A stretch of 64,000 nt of DNA from Lutibacter flavus (GTDB taxonomy: Bacteria > Bacteroidota > Bacteroidia > Flavobacteriales > Flavobacteriaceae): positions 1 to 64,000 of the forward strand of contig NZ_FZNX01000007.1 in the NCBI RefSeq assembly GCF_900188355.1. Reading direction: 5' to 3'. The translations under genes were made by a program, and so were the position numbers. The notes under the pieces are model-generated. The model saw nothing but the letters and a program-made list of their open reading frames with translations, did no database searches and was not told where the DNA came from. Of the stretch, positions 9,584 to 19,093 are shown piece by piece. Position 1 is the stretch's first letter. Every line of letters starts with the position of its first letter.

Positions 9584-10006
9584 TTACTGCCCAAGCATAA
9601 ATGCTATAAGAATCGCCCCTATTCCAGCAAGAATACCTACACCTGTATATGTTATTATTTTAACTGCTGTTCCTTTACGTTGGAGATGTATTTCTTTGAC
9701 AAAATCATCGGGGAGTAGAATTTTTACAAATTTACTACTAGGATTATCAACTATAATGCGGTCTATTAATTTTTTTGCGGTTTCTGATTTTCTCTTAGCA
9801 ATGCCATAAAGTTTTCCGTCTTCTTTTCGCAAACTTTCAAATTGGTAAGTTTCATTGTTAAAGGTTTTAACTTTAATTCCTTTGGAAGTAAGCAAAGCGT
9901 CTTCTGTGGTTACTGTTTTATTTTGATATGCTTTACAGCTTTGCAGTAATAATACCATTGATAGCACTAATGCAATCAATTTTAAGTTTGATTTGTTTTT
10001 TTGCAT
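9584..10006 (-). CDS. Small lipoprotein with C-terminal membrane segment (hypothetical)
   Basis: 140 residues. The lipoprotein signal ends LLQSCKAYQN (Cys about residue 24). Residues 30-105 are a short beta-rich domain (GIKVKTFNNETYQFESLRKE, DGKLYGIAKRK) reminiscent of lipoproteins that carry bacteriophage-type or envelope-stress modules, but no family is recognised. The last about 22 residues (VGILAGIGAILIAFMLGQ) form a glycine-rich hydrophobic segment. Monocistronic, with its own terminator. Location is probably inner or outer membrane, lipid-anchored. Function unknown. Confidence 0.65.
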   Translation of the reverse strand: MQKNKSNLKLIALVLSMVLLLQSCKAYQNKTVTTEDALLTSKGIKVKTFNNETYQFESLRKEDGKLYGIAKRKSETAKKLIDRIIVDNPSSKFVKILLPDDFVKEIHLQRKGTAVKIITYTGVGILAGIGAILIAFMLGQ

Positions 10007-10210
10007 AATTTAGATAGTTAGTTTTTTGTAAATATTGAATTTTCATTTTATTAATATAAGTGAAGATTTGTTCAAATTATTTTAGAAAATAGAACTTCTA
10101 GACATAGAATAATGAATTTAGTGAAGGTAAACTAAATTATATTATAAATGATTTTTTTTGAAGGAGGTAATTTAATCTATTATAAGTTGAGTGTTTTGAT
10201 GAATTTTAAT

Positions 10211-10245
10211 AAAAAAAGGAACTACAATTAAGTAGCTCCTTTTTT
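10211..10245 (-). terminator. Terminator after lysS (shared-sequence family, copy 3)
   Basis: Stem AAAAAAGGAACTAC / GTAGCTCCTTTTTT around AATTAA. The single mismatch is a G-U pair in minus-strand RNA. It lies about 40 bp past the lysS stop, with a REP-like palindrome between. Confidence 0.8.
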
Positions 10246-10254
10246 AATATTTCG

Positions 10255-10274
10255 ATTCCTGCCTCGGCAGGAAT
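10255..10274. repeat. REP-like palindrome (ATTCCTGCC-TC-GGCAGGAAT)
   Basis: Nine-base perfect arms around TC, followed by GAC. The motif, with its trailing ATGAC, is of the short intergenic palindrome type scattered in flavobacterial genomes. It sits just past the lysS stop and upstream of the lysS terminator. Related half-motifs are seen at 52069-52117. Confidence 0.6.
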
Positions 10275-10285
10275 GACAAGTTTTT

Positions 10286-11989
10286 TTATTCTATAGCCTC
10301 AACAAATAAGCCTTCATCAGTATTATTTACTTTGGCTAAATTATGTTTTGTTAAGCCTTTAATGGTTTTATCCCATTTTTTATTAGTTAAACCGCTTTGA
10401 GATTTTAAATCTGCTAATGGTGCTTTCTCAACTTTTTTAAGAAGTGCTAAAACAGCTTTTTCATCATCATTCAATTCTACAGATGGTGCTTTTTTCTCAG
10501 GTTTCATTTGCGGAAAGAATAATACTTCTTGTATAGATGCATTGTTAGTCATAAACATAACCAAACGATCAATACCAATACCAATACCAGATGTTGGTGG
10601 CATTCCGTATTCTAAAGCTCTAATAAAATCCTGATCAATAAACATTGCCTCATCATCACCTTTTGCAGATAATTTTAGTTGGTCTTCAAATCGCTCTCGC
10701 TGATCTATAGGGTCATTTAGCTCAGAATATGCATTTGCTAATTCTTTACCATTTACCATTAATTCAAAACGCTCCGTTAAATCCGGATTTGTGCGGTGTT
10801 CTTTTGTTAGCGGACTCATTTCTTTTGGATAGTCCGTAATAAATGTTGGTTGAATGTAGAAGTGTTCACATTTTTCGCCAAACAATTCATCAATTAATTT
10901 TCCAACACCCATAGTTTCATCAACTTCAATACCAACTTTAGTACAAACTTCTCTTAATTCAACATCGTTCATTCCGGCAACATCATATCCTGTGTGTATT
11001 TTAATTGCTTCTAAAATTGGAACTCTAGGATAAGGCGCTTTGAAGCTAACTTCATTTTTACCAATTTGAACTGTTGATGTTCCATTTGTATCGATTGCTA
11101 TTTTTTCTAACAATTCTTCAGTCATATTCATCATCCAGTTATAATCTTTGTATGCAACATACAATTCCATAACCGTAAATTCTGGATTGTGAGTTCTATC
11201 CATTCCTTCATTTCTAAAGTCTTTGGCAAACTCATAAACAGCATCAAAACCACCAACAATTAATCTTTTTAAGTATAATTCATTTGCAACACGCAAATAT
11301 AAAGGCATATCTAAAGCATTGTGATGTGTCATAAAAGGTCTAGCTGCTGCACCTCCTGGTATCGGCTGTAGTATAGGAGTTTCAACTTCTAAATATCCTT
11401 TTTTATTGAAAAAATCACGCATTGAGTTTGTGATCTTTGTTCGTTTTATAAAAGTTTCTTTTACATGGTCGTTTACAATTAAATCCACATAACGTTGGCG
11501 GTATCTCTGTTCAGCATCAGAAAAAGCATCGTGCACTTTTCCATCTGCATCTGTTTTAACAACAGGTAACGGACGTAAACTTTTAGCAAGTACCGTAAGT
11601 TCTTTAACATTAACAGATTCTTCACCTACTTTAGTTTTAAAAACTTCACCTCTAATACCAATAATATCACCCATATCCAATAATTTTTTGAATACAGTAT
11701 TGTACATTGTTGGGTCTTCTTCAGAAGATATTTCATCTCTGTTAATATAAATCTGCATTCTACCACTAGCATCTTTTAATTCAGCAAAAGAAGCTTTTCC
11801 CATGATTCTACGGCTCATCATTCTACCAGCTAAAATTACTTCCTTGCCCTCAAATTCATCAAAATTTGAAATGATTTGTTTTATAGTTGCTGTCGTTTTA
11901 AATTCTTCAGCCGGATAAGGGTTAATGCCTAATTCACGTAATTTTTGTAACGATTCTCTTCTAACTATTTCAAGTGGCGATAATTGCAT
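10286..11989 (-). CDS. lysS: Lysine--tRNA ligase, class II
   Basis: 567 residues. The N-terminal OB-fold anticodon-binding domain is at about 60-170 ([20 protein letters not shown]). The class II catalytic core has motif 1 around [20 protein letters not shown], motif 2 [19 protein letters not shown] and motif 3 [13 protein letters not shown]. It is longer than E. coli LysRS (about 505): the last about 65 residues form a Lys-rich extension ([17 protein letters not shown] to the end) of the type common in Bacteroidota. It charges tRNA-Lys in the cytoplasm. Monocistronic with its own promoter and terminator. Confidence 0.97.
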   Translation of the reverse strand: MQLSPLEIVRRESLQKLRELGINPYPAEEFKTTATIKQIISNFDEFEGKEVILAGRMMSRRIMGKASFAELKDASGRMQIYINRDEISSEEDPTMYNTVFKKLLDMGDIIGIRGEVFKTKVGEESVNVKELTVLAKSLRPLPVVKTDADGKVHDAFSDAEQRYRQRYVDLIVNDHVKETFIKRTKITNSMRDFFNKKGYLEVETPILQPIPGGAAARPFMTHHNALDMPLYLRVANELYLKRLIVGGFDAVYEFAKDFRNEGMDRTHNPEFTVMELYVAYKDYNWMMNMTEELLEKIAIDTNGTSTVQIGKNEVSFKAPYPRVPILEAIKIHTGYDVAGMNDVELREVCTKVGIEVDETMGVGKLIDELFGEKCEHFYIQPTFITDYPKEMSPLTKEHRTNPDLTERFELMVNGKELANAYSELNDPIDQRERFEDQLKLSAKGDDEAMFIDQDFIRALEYGMPPTSGIGIGIDRLVMFMTNNASIQEVLFFPQMKPEKKAPSVELNDDEKAVLALLKKVEKAPLADLKSQSGLTNKKWDKTIKGLTKHNLAKVNNTDEGLFVEAIE

Positions 11990-12027
11990 GCTATTTTTTT
12001 TAAAATTTACTTTTTATAAACAGTTCG

Positions 12028-12035
12028 CAAAGATA
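12028..12035 (-). promoter_or_regulatory. Candidate lysS -7 box
   Basis: TATCTTTG on the minus strand, 39 bp upstream of the lysS ATG, an exact TAnnTTTG match. Another start site for the divergent small RNA lies about 50-80 bp away on the other strand. Confidence 0.6.
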
Positions 12036-12083
12036 CAATCAATTAAGAAATAACAGTAATTTAGAAAGAAAAAGTGTGTAGAA

Positions 12084-12113
12084 TTTGAAATCAAATAAAA
12101 TTTTATATATTTG
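12084..12113 (+). promoter_or_regulatory. Promoter of the 12119-12217 small RNA
   Basis: TTTG at 12084-12087 and TATATTTG at 12106-12113, spaced 18 bp. This is an excellent match to the Bacteroidota TTTG / TAnnTTTG promoter. Predicted transcription start about 12118-12121. Confidence 0.75.
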
Positions 12114-12118
12114 CGTAT

Positions 12119-12217
12119 CGCATTTAGGTGCGGTAAGTTGTGTTGTTTTGACGTGTAAAAGCGTCATAGGTTTTATAAACCAATGGAAAGCTTCCCGAAA
12201 AACCGGGACGCTTTTTT
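12119..12217 (+). ncRNA. Unidentified structured small RNA (about 100 nt)
   Basis: A strong promoter precedes it, and a strong intrinsic terminator (AAGC-T-TCCCG / CGGGA-C-GCTT, loop AAAAAC, then seven T) ends at about 12217. Between them are three further hairpins: CGCA/TGCG at 12119-12132 right at the 5' end, TGACG/CGTCA around 12149-12165, and GGTTT/AAACC around 12169-12181. No start codon with an open frame of credible coding content is seen, and the RNA does not run into a plus-strand gene, since the next gene (DUF456) is convergent. So it looks like a stand-alone sRNA rather than a riboswitch. It lacks the GGUCAGGU/GGAAGCAGCC signature of SRP RNA. The Flavo-1 motif or an unlisted family is possible. 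Confidence 0.7.
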
Positions 12218-12236
12218 TATTTTTAAGAACTATTTT

Positions 12237-12749
12237 CTACTTAAAAACAGCCAGAAAAGCCTCTCTGTTTTCCCAAAATATTGAAAAAAACAAGCCCGTA
12301 TAAACTATTGCTGCTATAAATTTTAAAAAGGTTGAGGTTAAAAAGCCGATAAAAGACCCAAATGCAGCTTTTAAAGCTCTGCCGGAATCATTACGATCCT
12401 TTAACATTTCACCTGCAAAAGCACCTATAAAAGGGCCAATTATAATACCAAAAGGAGGGAAGAATAGGAGTCCAAGTATTAAACCTACCATAGTTCCAAT
12501 AACCCCATACCGAGTTCCGCCAAATCTTTTTGTTCCCATTGCAGGAATAAAATAATCTATCAACCAAATTATAAATGCCACTCCAAAAGTGATTGCTATA
12601 AAAGTCCAGTTCATTGGAACCGCTTTGGTTAAATGTAAAATTAAAAGTCCAATCCAACTGGTTATTGGACCGGGTAAAACAGGTAAAAAAGAACCTAAAA
12701 TTCCTAAGATGATAAAGAAAAAACCTAAGATTAAAAGAAATATATCCAT
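12237..12749 (-). CDS. DUF456 family membrane protein
   Basis: 170 residues and nearly all hydrophobic. The DUF456 signature is visible: GSFLPVLPGPITSWIGLLI near the N-terminus, GTKRFGGTRYGVIGTMVGLI, FFPPFGIIIGPFIGAFAGE, and the C-terminal GFLTSTFLKFIAAIVYTGLF. About five membrane segments. Inner membrane; no biochemical function is known for the family. Monocistronic. Convergent with the small RNA, whose terminator ends about 20 bp past this gene's stop. Confidence 0.88.
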   Translation of the reverse strand: MDIFLLILGFFFIILGILGSFLPVLPGPITSWIGLLILHLTKAVPMNWTFIAITFGVAFIIWLIDYFIPAMGTKRFGGTRYGVIGTMVGLILGLLFFPPFGIIIGPFIGAFAGEMLKDRNDSGRALKAAFGSFIGFLTSTFLKFIAAIVYTGLFFSIFWENREAFLAVFK

Positions 12750-12766
12750 ATGTGTATTTGTGTTTT

Positions 12767-12774
12767 CAAATTTA
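12767..12774 (-). promoter_or_regulatory. Candidate -7 box of the DUF456 gene
   Basis: TAAATTTG on the minus strand, 18 bp upstream of the ATG. It lies about 40 bp from the BlaI operators, so the two divergent promoters are separate. Confidence 0.5.
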
Positions 12775-12813
12775 TAATATAAATGTTGAATAACAATAAC
12801 CGTGCAAATTTTG

Positions 12814-12878
12814 AACTAAAAAATTAGTTAAAACTATATATTTAGTTATATTTGTATTGTTGAACTAAAAACTTAGTT
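12814..12878 (+). promoter_or_regulatory. BlaI-type triple operator overlapping the promoter
   Basis: Three 16-bp palindromic sites lie at 12814-12829 (AACTAAAAAATTAGTT), 12832-12847 (AACTATATATTTAGTT) and 12863-12878 (AACTAAAAACTTAGTT). The -7 box TATATTTG is at 12847-12854, so the sites cover the -33 region, the spacer just before the -7 box and the start of transcription. The arrangement predicts tight autorepression of the blaI-M56-TPR operon by the repressor encoded at 12885. Confidence 0.88.
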
Positions 12879-12884
12879 GATAAA

Positions 12885-13256
12885 ATGGAGAAACAATTAA
12901 CAAAAGCAGAGGAGCAGTTGATGCAAGTTTTATGGGATTTAGAAGCGGCGTCAGTAAAAGAAATTATAGAACAATTACCTAAGCCTAAACCAGCGTATAA
13001 TACTGTTTCTACAATAATTAGGATTTTGGAGACCAAAAATTTTGTTGGTCATAAAGCAAAAGGAAGAGGACATATTTATTTTCCAATAATTAAAAAAACA
13101 GACTATAGCAATCAGAGTTTGCAAAAGTTAGTTGATGGTTATTTTGAAGGTTCATTTAAAAGTATGGTATCGTTTTTTGTTAAAAAAAATGATGTTGATA
13201 TCAATGAATTGGAAACAATTTTAGAGAGTATTAATGACAAAAAGACCGAAAAATGA
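12885..13256 (+). CDS. BlaI/MecI family repressor
   Basis: 123 residues. The winged-helix DNA-binding domain is typical (LTKAEEQLMQVLWDLEAAS, then KPKPAYNTVSTIIRILETK, GRGHIYFPIIKK), followed by a C-terminal dimerisation helix bundle. It is preceded by three operator palindromes. The stop overlaps the start of the M56 peptidase gene by 4 bp (ATGA), so the two are translationally coupled. By homology to BlaI-BlaR1 and MecI-MecR1, the membrane peptidase should inactivate this repressor upon a signal. The trigger in flavobacteria is not known and need not be a beta-lactam; no beta-lactamase gene lies here. Confidence 0.93.
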   Translation: MEKQLTKAEEQLMQVLWDLEAASVKEIIEQLPKPKPAYNTVSTIIRILETKNFVGHKAKGRGHIYFPIIKKTDYSNQSLQKLVDGYFEGSFKSMVSFFVKKNDVDINELETILESINDKKTEK

Positions 13257-14968
13257 TAAATTATATAATTCAAGTATTGCTTTTTCAAGCATTGTTTTTA
13301 ACCGTTTATGATTTCTTTCTACAAAAAGAAACGTTTTTTAAGTGGAACAGAATTTATTTATTAATTACTCCTTTTTTAGCTTTTATCATTCCTTTGTTAC
13401 GCTTTGAAAGTATCCAGAAAAGTATTCCACAGGAATTTGTTGTTCAATTGCCCACAGTATTTTTAAATCCACAAGCTATTATTGAGCAAAATACAGCAAA
13501 TAGTTCTACAATAGATTATTTAAGCATTGCTTTTTATTTTGGCTTGACAATTTTTTCATTGTTGTTTTTAACAAGATTGTTTAAAATCTTAAAGTTAATT
13601 TACTCGAATGAAGTTATTAAAAAAGAGAATTTCAACCTAGTTTTACTAGCTAAGAGCCAATCTGCTTTTTCATTTTTCAACTACATATTTATAAATAAAC
13701 AACTTTTAGAAAATGAAGAATTGGAAATAATTCGACACGAACTGGTTCATTGTAAACAGAAACATACAATAGATTTATTAGTTTTTGAATTACTAAAAAT
13801 TGTACTATGGTTTAATCCATTAGTATATGTGTATCAAAAGCGAATTACTTTATTACACGAATACATTTCTGATGCCGAAGTTGTTAAAGAAACAAATAAA
13901 AGTACTTATTTTAATAAGTTACTTTCCGAAACTTTTAATGTAGAAAAAATTTCATTTATAAATCAATTTTTTAAACAATCATTAATTAAAAAAAGAATCG
14001 TTATGATCGCAAAAGAAAAATCTCAAAAAATTAAACAATTAAAATATTTGTTAGTAATTCCTTTATTAGTTGCAATGTTAATTTATAGCTCTTGTACTGA
14101 TGAAGTAAACGATGAACTGTTCGAAATGGAAACAGTCTTAAATAATCAAAAAGATTTTAGTAAAGGACAATATTTCGATTTTGAAATAGGTAAAACGTTT
14201 GTTGGAAACAGTTTAATGATTGGGCGTTATTTAGATATTAGTGAGTACACAGCAAAAGAAAAAGAGATTTCTGATAAATTTAATAGCAATGATGAATTAC
14301 TATTTGATCATGTAGTTCTTTTAGATGAAAATGATATAAGAGTAAATTGGTTTCGACCAAAATCTTTAAGACTTGGATTAAAATCAGAATGGGAATATAT
14401 TGAAGGTGAATCTGTTCCTTTTGCTAAAGTTGAAAATGTACCTGTTTTTCCTGGTTGTGAAGGTACAGAAGAAGAATTAAGGCAGTGTTTACAAAATGAA
14501 GTAACCCAACATGTTAATATTAATTTTAATGCAAAAATGGCTGATGGTTTAGGGTTACGGTCTGGAGTTAAGCGAATATTTGTAATGTTTAAAATAGATA
14601 AAGAAGGAAATATAGTTGAGGTACAAGCAAGAGCTCCTCATAAAGATTTACAAGAGGAAGCAATAAGAGTTGTGCAAAGTTTACCTAAAATGGAACCAGG
14701 AAAATATTTAGGTGAAAATGTAGGAGTAAAATATAGTTTGCCAATTGCTTTTAAAGTTGAAGATAAGAAAGATAATAAGGTTAAAAAGGAAGTTTCAAAT
14801 GGAAATCCACTCTATATATTAGATGGTAAAGAAATTTCCAAAGAAGATATGGAAAAAATAAATCCAGATAATATTAAAAGTGTAAATGTACTTAAAGATG
14901 AATCTGCAACTACAAAATATGGTGAGAAAGGCAAAAATGGAGTGGTAGAAATTATTATTAAGAAATAA
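13253..14968 (+). CDS. BlaR1-like M56 metallopeptidase with TonB-C and plug-like tail
   Basis: 571 residues. Membrane segments lie near residues 5-25, 33-50, 87-108 and 265-285. The zinc motif HELVH of M56/BlaR1 is in IIRHELVHCKQKHT (about residue 160). Instead of a penicillin-binding sensor, the extracytoplasmic part carries a TonB C-terminal domain (about 430-505: VPVFPGCEG, FKIDKEGNIVEVQARAPH, LPKMEPGKYLGENV). It ends with a segment resembling a TonB-receptor plug (LYILDGKEISKEDMEKINPD, then KYGEKGKNGVVEIIIKK). It starts inside the blaI stop. It is probably the partner that relieves BlaI repression; the ligand is unknown. Confidence 0.88.
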   Translation: MINYIIQVLLFQALFLTVYDFFLQKETFFKWNRIYLLITPFLAFIIPLLRFESIQKSIPQEFVVQLPTVFLNPQAIIEQNTANSSTIDYLSIAFYFGLTIFSLLFLTRLFKILKLIYSNEVIKKENFNLVLLAKSQSAFSFFNYIFINKQLLENEELEIIRHELVHCKQKHTIDLLVFELLKIVLWFNPLVYVYQKRITLLHEYISDAEVVKETNKSTYFNKLLSETFNVEKISFINQFFKQSLIKKRIVMIAKEKSQKIKQLKYLLVIPLLVAMLIYSSCTDEVNDELFEMETVLNNQKDFSKGQYFDFEIGKTFVGNSLMIGRYLDISEYTAKEKEISDKFNSNDELLFDHVVLLDENDIRVNWFRPKSLRLGLKSEWEYIEGESVPFAKVENVPVFPGCEGTEEELRQCLQNEVTQHVNINFNAKMADGLGLRSGVKRIFVMFKIDKEGNIVEVQARAPHKDLQEEAIRVVQSLPKMEPGKYLGENVGVKYSLPIAFKVEDKKDNKVKKEVSNGNPLYILDGKEISKEDMEKINPDNIKSVNVLKDESATTKYGEKGKNGVVEIIIKK

Positions 14969-14977
14969 TAAGTTTCT

Positions 14978-16234
14978 ATGAAAAAGATTTTAAGCATATT
15001 ATTAATGTTAATAGTTGTTTTAAAAACCGAAGCGCAATCTTCGGTTTTTACAGTTATAGATGATTTATTATTAAAAGGAGATTATCAAAAGGCTTTGGTT
15101 TTGTTAGAAAAAGAAGAGCCAATTACAGTTGAAGTATTAGATAAAATGGCAAGTATTTATCAAACAATTGGAGATTATACTAAGGCAATTGAATTTTATA
15201 ATAAAGCATTAGATATTGAAAAAAATGAAGCATTAAAAGTAAAATTAGGACTTGTTTATAATTCAGCCGGATTAACTACAAATGCCATTGCTCTTTATGA
15301 AGAAATAATTGAAAAAGATACTTCAAATTTATTGGTAGCAAATAGCTTAGGGAAATTATATTTAGGTCAAAATAAAGCAAAAAAAGCTGAGAAAATGTTT
15401 CGGTTTTTAAAGAAAAAAGATGCTCTAAATCCAAATTATCCTTACCAACTAGCGGAAGCTTTATCCAAGCAAAATAAACCATTTAAAATGGGGCAAAGTT
15501 ACTTAGATAGCTATAATTTGGATACACTGCATATTAAAAGTATTTATGAATTGTCTAAATTTTTTAAAGAGTTAAGAAGAAAAGATTCTACAATGTTGTT
15601 TATAGATAAAGGCTTAAAAATAGACAGTACAAATGTTAATTTTTTGCAACTTAAAGTAAACGAATTATACTTTTCTAAAAACTTTGACGAAACACTTATC
15701 TATCTTAATAAATTGGATAGTTTAGATTTTAGATCTGTAAATACCTATGAAATGTTTGGAATGTGTTATTTCAATTTAAATGATTTTGAGTTTGCAGAAA
15801 CCAGTTTTAAAAAGGCACTAAAAATAGAAAGGAACAACCCTAAAATTCTGTATAGATTAGCAACTTTATATTATGAAAAGAAGGATGTAGAAAAAGCAAA
15901 GCATTATTTAATGATGTCAATTTTTTCGGCTAAACCTGAAATTGACAAGCAGTATTTTTTATTAGGAACTATTTTTAAAGAAGAAAATGATTTAAAAATG
16001 GCTTTGAATAACTTTGAAAAATCACGTCAAAATAATTATCATAATTATAAGGCTTTGTTTGAAGTTGCAACAACTTCAGACACCTATTTTAAAGATAAAA
16101 AAATTGCATATAATCATTATAAAAAATATTTTCAACAATTTGAAAGTAGAGATGTTGAAATGACGAAATTTGTAAAGCGACGCATAAAAGAACTTAAAAA
16201 AGAGTTGTTTCTTAAAGGCGAAATTATAGATTGA
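14978..16234 (+). CDS. Secreted TPR-repeat protein
   Basis: 418 residues with a signal peptide (MKKILSILLMLIVVLKTEAQ). At least eight 34-residue TPR units follow (for example IGDYTKAIEFYNKALDIEK, LNDFEFAETSFKKALKIERN, ENDLKMALNNFEKSRQNNYH). It starts 9 bp after the M56 gene and is the third gene of the BlaI-controlled operon. Such TPR partners are commonly encoded beside BlaI/M56 pairs in Bacteroidota, and a periplasmic scaffolding or sensing role is inferred. A bidirectional terminator follows. Confidence 0.88.
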   Translation: MKKILSILLMLIVVLKTEAQSSVFTVIDDLLLKGDYQKALVLLEKEEPITVEVLDKMASIYQTIGDYTKAIEFYNKALDIEKNEALKVKLGLVYNSAGLTTNAIALYEEIIEKDTSNLLVANSLGKLYLGQNKAKKAEKMFRFLKKKDALNPNYPYQLAEALSKQNKPFKMGQSYLDSYNLDTLHIKSIYELSKFFKELRRKDSTMLFIDKGLKIDSTNVNFLQLKVNELYFSKNFDETLIYLNKLDSLDFRSVNTYEMFGMCYFNLNDFEFAETSFKKALKIERNNPKILYRLATLYYEKKDVEKAKHYLMMSIFSAKPEIDKQYFLLGTIFKEENDLKMALNNFEKSRQNNYHNYKALFEVATTSDTYFKDKKIAYNHYKKYFQQFESRDVEMTKFVKRRIKELKKELFLKGEIID

Positions 16235-16241
16235 TAATAAT

Positions 16242-16270
16242 AAAAAAAGCACCAAATTGGTGCTTTTTTT
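16242..16270. terminator. Bidirectional terminator (TPR gene / GH94 gene)
   Basis: Perfect palindrome: AAAAAAAGCACCAA, one base, TTGGTGCTTTTTTT, between the convergent TPR and GH94 genes. It can terminate on both strands. Confidence 0.9.
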
Positions 16271-16291
16271 AAATTAATACAATCGTATTAA

Positions 16292-18727
16292 TTACATAAC
16301 AACCTCCACAGTATGCGTTTTTCCATCTGCAAAAATTGGCAGCATATTAGAACTATGTTCTTTTCCGTCAATAATTACTTTTGAAACACCTTTACAAACT
16401 GCGTTTTCGTTTATAACTTTAATTTTGTAGGTAGCACCTCTAAATTTACGAGTTACATTAAACCCTTTCCAATCTTTTGGAATGCAAGGCTCTATTTTTA
16501 ACCCATCATAATCTGGTTGAATACCTAAAATATATTGTGTAATTGTATAAAAATTCCAAGATGCAGTACCTGTTAACCAAGAATTTTTAGCTTCACCAGG
16601 TTTAAAAGCATCTTTTCCAGCAATCATTTGAGAGTAAACGTAAGGTTCTGTTCTGTGTAATTCACTTACATCTTCTAAATATGCCGGACAAATTTTCTTG
16701 AAATATTCCCAAGCTTGATCTCCACGTCCAATTACAGTTTCACCAATCATAATCCAAGGATTATTATGGCAAAATATACCTGCATTTTCTTTGTACCCAG
16801 GAGGATAACTCGAAATTTCACCGTATTCAATATAGTATTTTGTAAAAGCAGGATTATTTAAAACAATACCATGTTCACAATCAAGTCGTTCTTTTACAGA
16901 ATCCAACGCTTTTTCAATTAAACCTTCTTCTTTACCAATTCCAGCCATTGAGCACCAGCCGTTAGATTCGATAAATATTTTTCCTTCTTCGTTTTCTTCA
17001 CTTCCAATTTTATTTCCATAATAATCATAAGCACGTAAAAACCATTCTCCATCCCAACCGTGTTTTTTAACGGCTTCAACCATTGCATCTACATGTGTTT
17101 GGCAACGTGCTGCTTCAGTTTCATTTCCAACTCTTTTACATAATTTTATAAAATCATTACCATAAACAACAAATAAACCAGCAATCATTAAAGATTCAGC
17201 TTTTGTCCCTTCAGATTGATTTTCAGTTGTTTGGTATGATTCGTTAGGATCATTAGAGAAACAATTTAAGTTTAAACAATCATTCCAATCCGCTCGTCCA
17301 ATTAATGGTAATCCGTGTGGGCCTAAATTGTTAATTACGTGGTCAAAAGAAACAGATAAATGGTCAAATAGAGTACGAGCAATGCTCATGTCATTATCAA
17401 AAGGAACTAGTTCATCTAAAATACTAAAATCTCCAGTTTCTTTAATATAACTGGTTGTTCCTAAAATTAACCACATTGGATCGTCGTTAAATCCACCTCC
17501 AATATCGTTATTACCTTTTTTAGTTAAAGGCTGATATTGATGGTAGCAGCCACCATCAGGAAATTGTGTTGATGCAATATCTATAATACGTTCTCTGGCT
17601 CTTTCAGGAATTTGATGTACAAAACCAATTAAATCCTGATTAGAATCTCTGAATCCCATCCCTCGTCCAATTCCACTTTCAAAATAAGAAGCCGAACGTG
17701 AAAAACAGAAAGTAATCATACATTGGTATTGATTCCAAATGTTTACCATTCTATCCAGCTTTTCTTCACCGGAATCAATAGTGTATACACTTAATAAATC
17801 ATCCCAATAAGTACGTAATTTTGCCAGAGCAGCATCTACTTTTTCAACAGTATTAAATTTGGCAATTGTTTCTTTTGCCTTAGTTTTGTTTATTATATTT
17901 TTAGATTCCCATTTTTCGTCTTCCTTGTTTTCAACATATCCTAAAACAAAAACGTAGTCTTTTGATTCTCCTGGTTGTAATTCAACCTCAATATAGTGAG
18001 AGGCAATTGGAGACCATCCGTGAGCAACGCTCATTCCTGGTTTTCCAGCTTCTACAACTTGCGGTTCGTGAAAGCCATTGTACAATCCAAAAAATGTTTC
18101 ACGATCAGTATCATAACCTTGAATAGGTGTGTTTACGGAATAATATGCGTAATGATCTCTACGCTCTTTATATTCTGTTTTATGATAAAGTACAGAGTCT
18201 TCAATCTCAACTTCCCCAGTGGAAAAATTACGTTGAAAGTTTTCCATATCAGCAGCTGCGTTCCAAAGTGCCCACTCAGCAAATGAAAATACTTTTAGTT
18301 TTTTAATTTCATTGCTGTTATTTGTTAATGTCAATTTTTGAACTTCAGCCCAAGTTTTTAAGGGTACAAAAAACAGCGCTTTTGCAGAAACCCCATCTTT
18401 AACACCTTCAATTGTGGTGTAATTCATTCCATGACGACATTCATATTTGTCAAGGTCTGTTTTACAAGGTTTCCAACTTGGTGACCAAGTTGTGTCTCCA
18501 TCTTTTATATAAAAATATCGTCCGCCATCATCAGTGGGTACGTTATTATATCTATATCTTGTTAATCTCCTAAATTTTGCGTCCTTGTAAAAAGTATATC
18601 CTCCCGCCGTGTTAGATATCAAAGAGAAAAAATCTTCATTTCCTAAATAATTAATCCAAGGATATGGAGTTTTAGGATCTGTAATTACATATTCTCTGTT
18701 AGTATCATCAAAATGTCCAAATTTCAT
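16292..18727 (-). CDS. GH94 family phosphorylase (cellobiose phosphorylase-like)
   Basis: 811 residues, the usual length for cellobiose phosphorylase. It has the GH94 layout: an N-terminal beta-sandwich ([40 protein letters not shown]), a helical linker, an (alpha/alpha)6 barrel ([30 protein letters not shown]) and a C-terminal jelly roll. The acid region [11 protein letters not shown] at residues about 476-486 carries the family's catalytic Asp. It cleaves a beta-glucoside with phosphate to give glucose-1-phosphate. Whether the substrate is cellobiose or another glucobiose such as laminaribiose cannot be told. It has no signal peptide, so it is cytoplasmic. Monocistronic; no sugar transporter adjoins it. 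Confidence 0.9.
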   Translation of the reverse strand: MKFGHFDDTNREYVITDPKTPYPWINYLGNEDFFSLISNTAGGYTFYKDAKFRRLTRYRYNNVPTDDGGRYFYIKDGDTTWSPSWKPCKTDLDKYECRHGMNYTTIEGVKDGVSAKALFFVPLKTWAEVQKLTLTNNSNEIKKLKVFSFAEWALWNAAADMENFQRNFSTGEVEIEDSVLYHKTEYKERRDHYAYYSVNTPIQGYDTDRETFFGLYNGFHEPQVVEAGKPGMSVAHGWSPIASHYIEVELQPGESKDYVFVLGYVENKEDEKWESKNIINKTKAKETIAKFNTVEKVDAALAKLRTYWDDLLSVYTIDSGEEKLDRMVNIWNQYQCMITFCFSRSASYFESGIGRGMGFRDSNQDLIGFVHQIPERARERIIDIASTQFPDGGCYHQYQPLTKKGNNDIGGGFNDDPMWLILGTTSYIKETGDFSILDELVPFDNDMSIARTLFDHLSVSFDHVINNLGPHGLPLIGRADWNDCLNLNCFSNDPNESYQTTENQSEGTKAESLMIAGLFVVYGNDFIKLCKRVGNETEAARCQTHVDAMVEAVKKHGWDGEWFLRAYDYYGNKIGSEENEEGKIFIESNGWCSMAGIGKEEGLIEKALDSVKERLDCEHGIVLNNPAFTKYYIEYGEISSYPPGYKENAGIFCHNNPWIMIGETVIGRGDQAWEYFKKICPAYLEDVSELHRTEPYVYSQMIAGKDAFKPGEAKNSWLTGTASWNFYTITQYILGIQPDYDGLKIEPCIPKDWKGFNVTRKFRGATYKIKVINENAVCKGVSKVIIDGKEHSSNMLPIFADGKTHTVEVVM

Positions 18728-19093
18728 ATTATGTATTTAAGTTTTTGTTGATTTTTAACAATTAGTCTAATACTTTTTTACTTGAAATAACTTTTAGTAA
18801 TAGTTTATATAATTAGTGAAACTAAAACTTGGATTATTTTTTAGGTTGAAAAAAGCATCTCTTATATTTAAAATCTAACAAATATAATTTATTCAAGTTG
18901 AAAAATTTGGTGTAATAATGTCAAAAATAAATCGAATAATGTCAATTGATATTATTTTTTGGTTTTATTATGCTTTTTTAGCATAATTAGTAAAATATTT
19001 TTTTTGGAACAGGAATTATAATTAAAATAGAAGTTTTTTTAACAAGTGGTCATAAACAAAAAATATTGTATTTTCACGTATCAATTTTGATGT
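18728..19093. other. Intergenic region between divergent GH94 and lipoprotein genes
   Basis: 366 bp, very AT-rich. No gene, RNA signature or repeat was found. It must hold both divergent promoters, but no convincing TAnnTTTG box was found for either gene. A weak TATTTTCA-like candidate lies about 20-30 bp before the plus-strand ATG. Confidence 0.5.

Noticed and set aside
12119-12217. SRP RNA or a riboswitch
   Set aside because: The conserved SRP core (GGUCAGG, GGAAGCAG) is absent, and no plus-strand gene lies directly downstream for a riboswitch to control.
13253-14968. Frameshift or chimeric assembly in the M56 gene
   Set aside because: The reading frame is continuous and the M56 plus TonB-C arrangement is known in Bacteroidota, so the fusion is natural.
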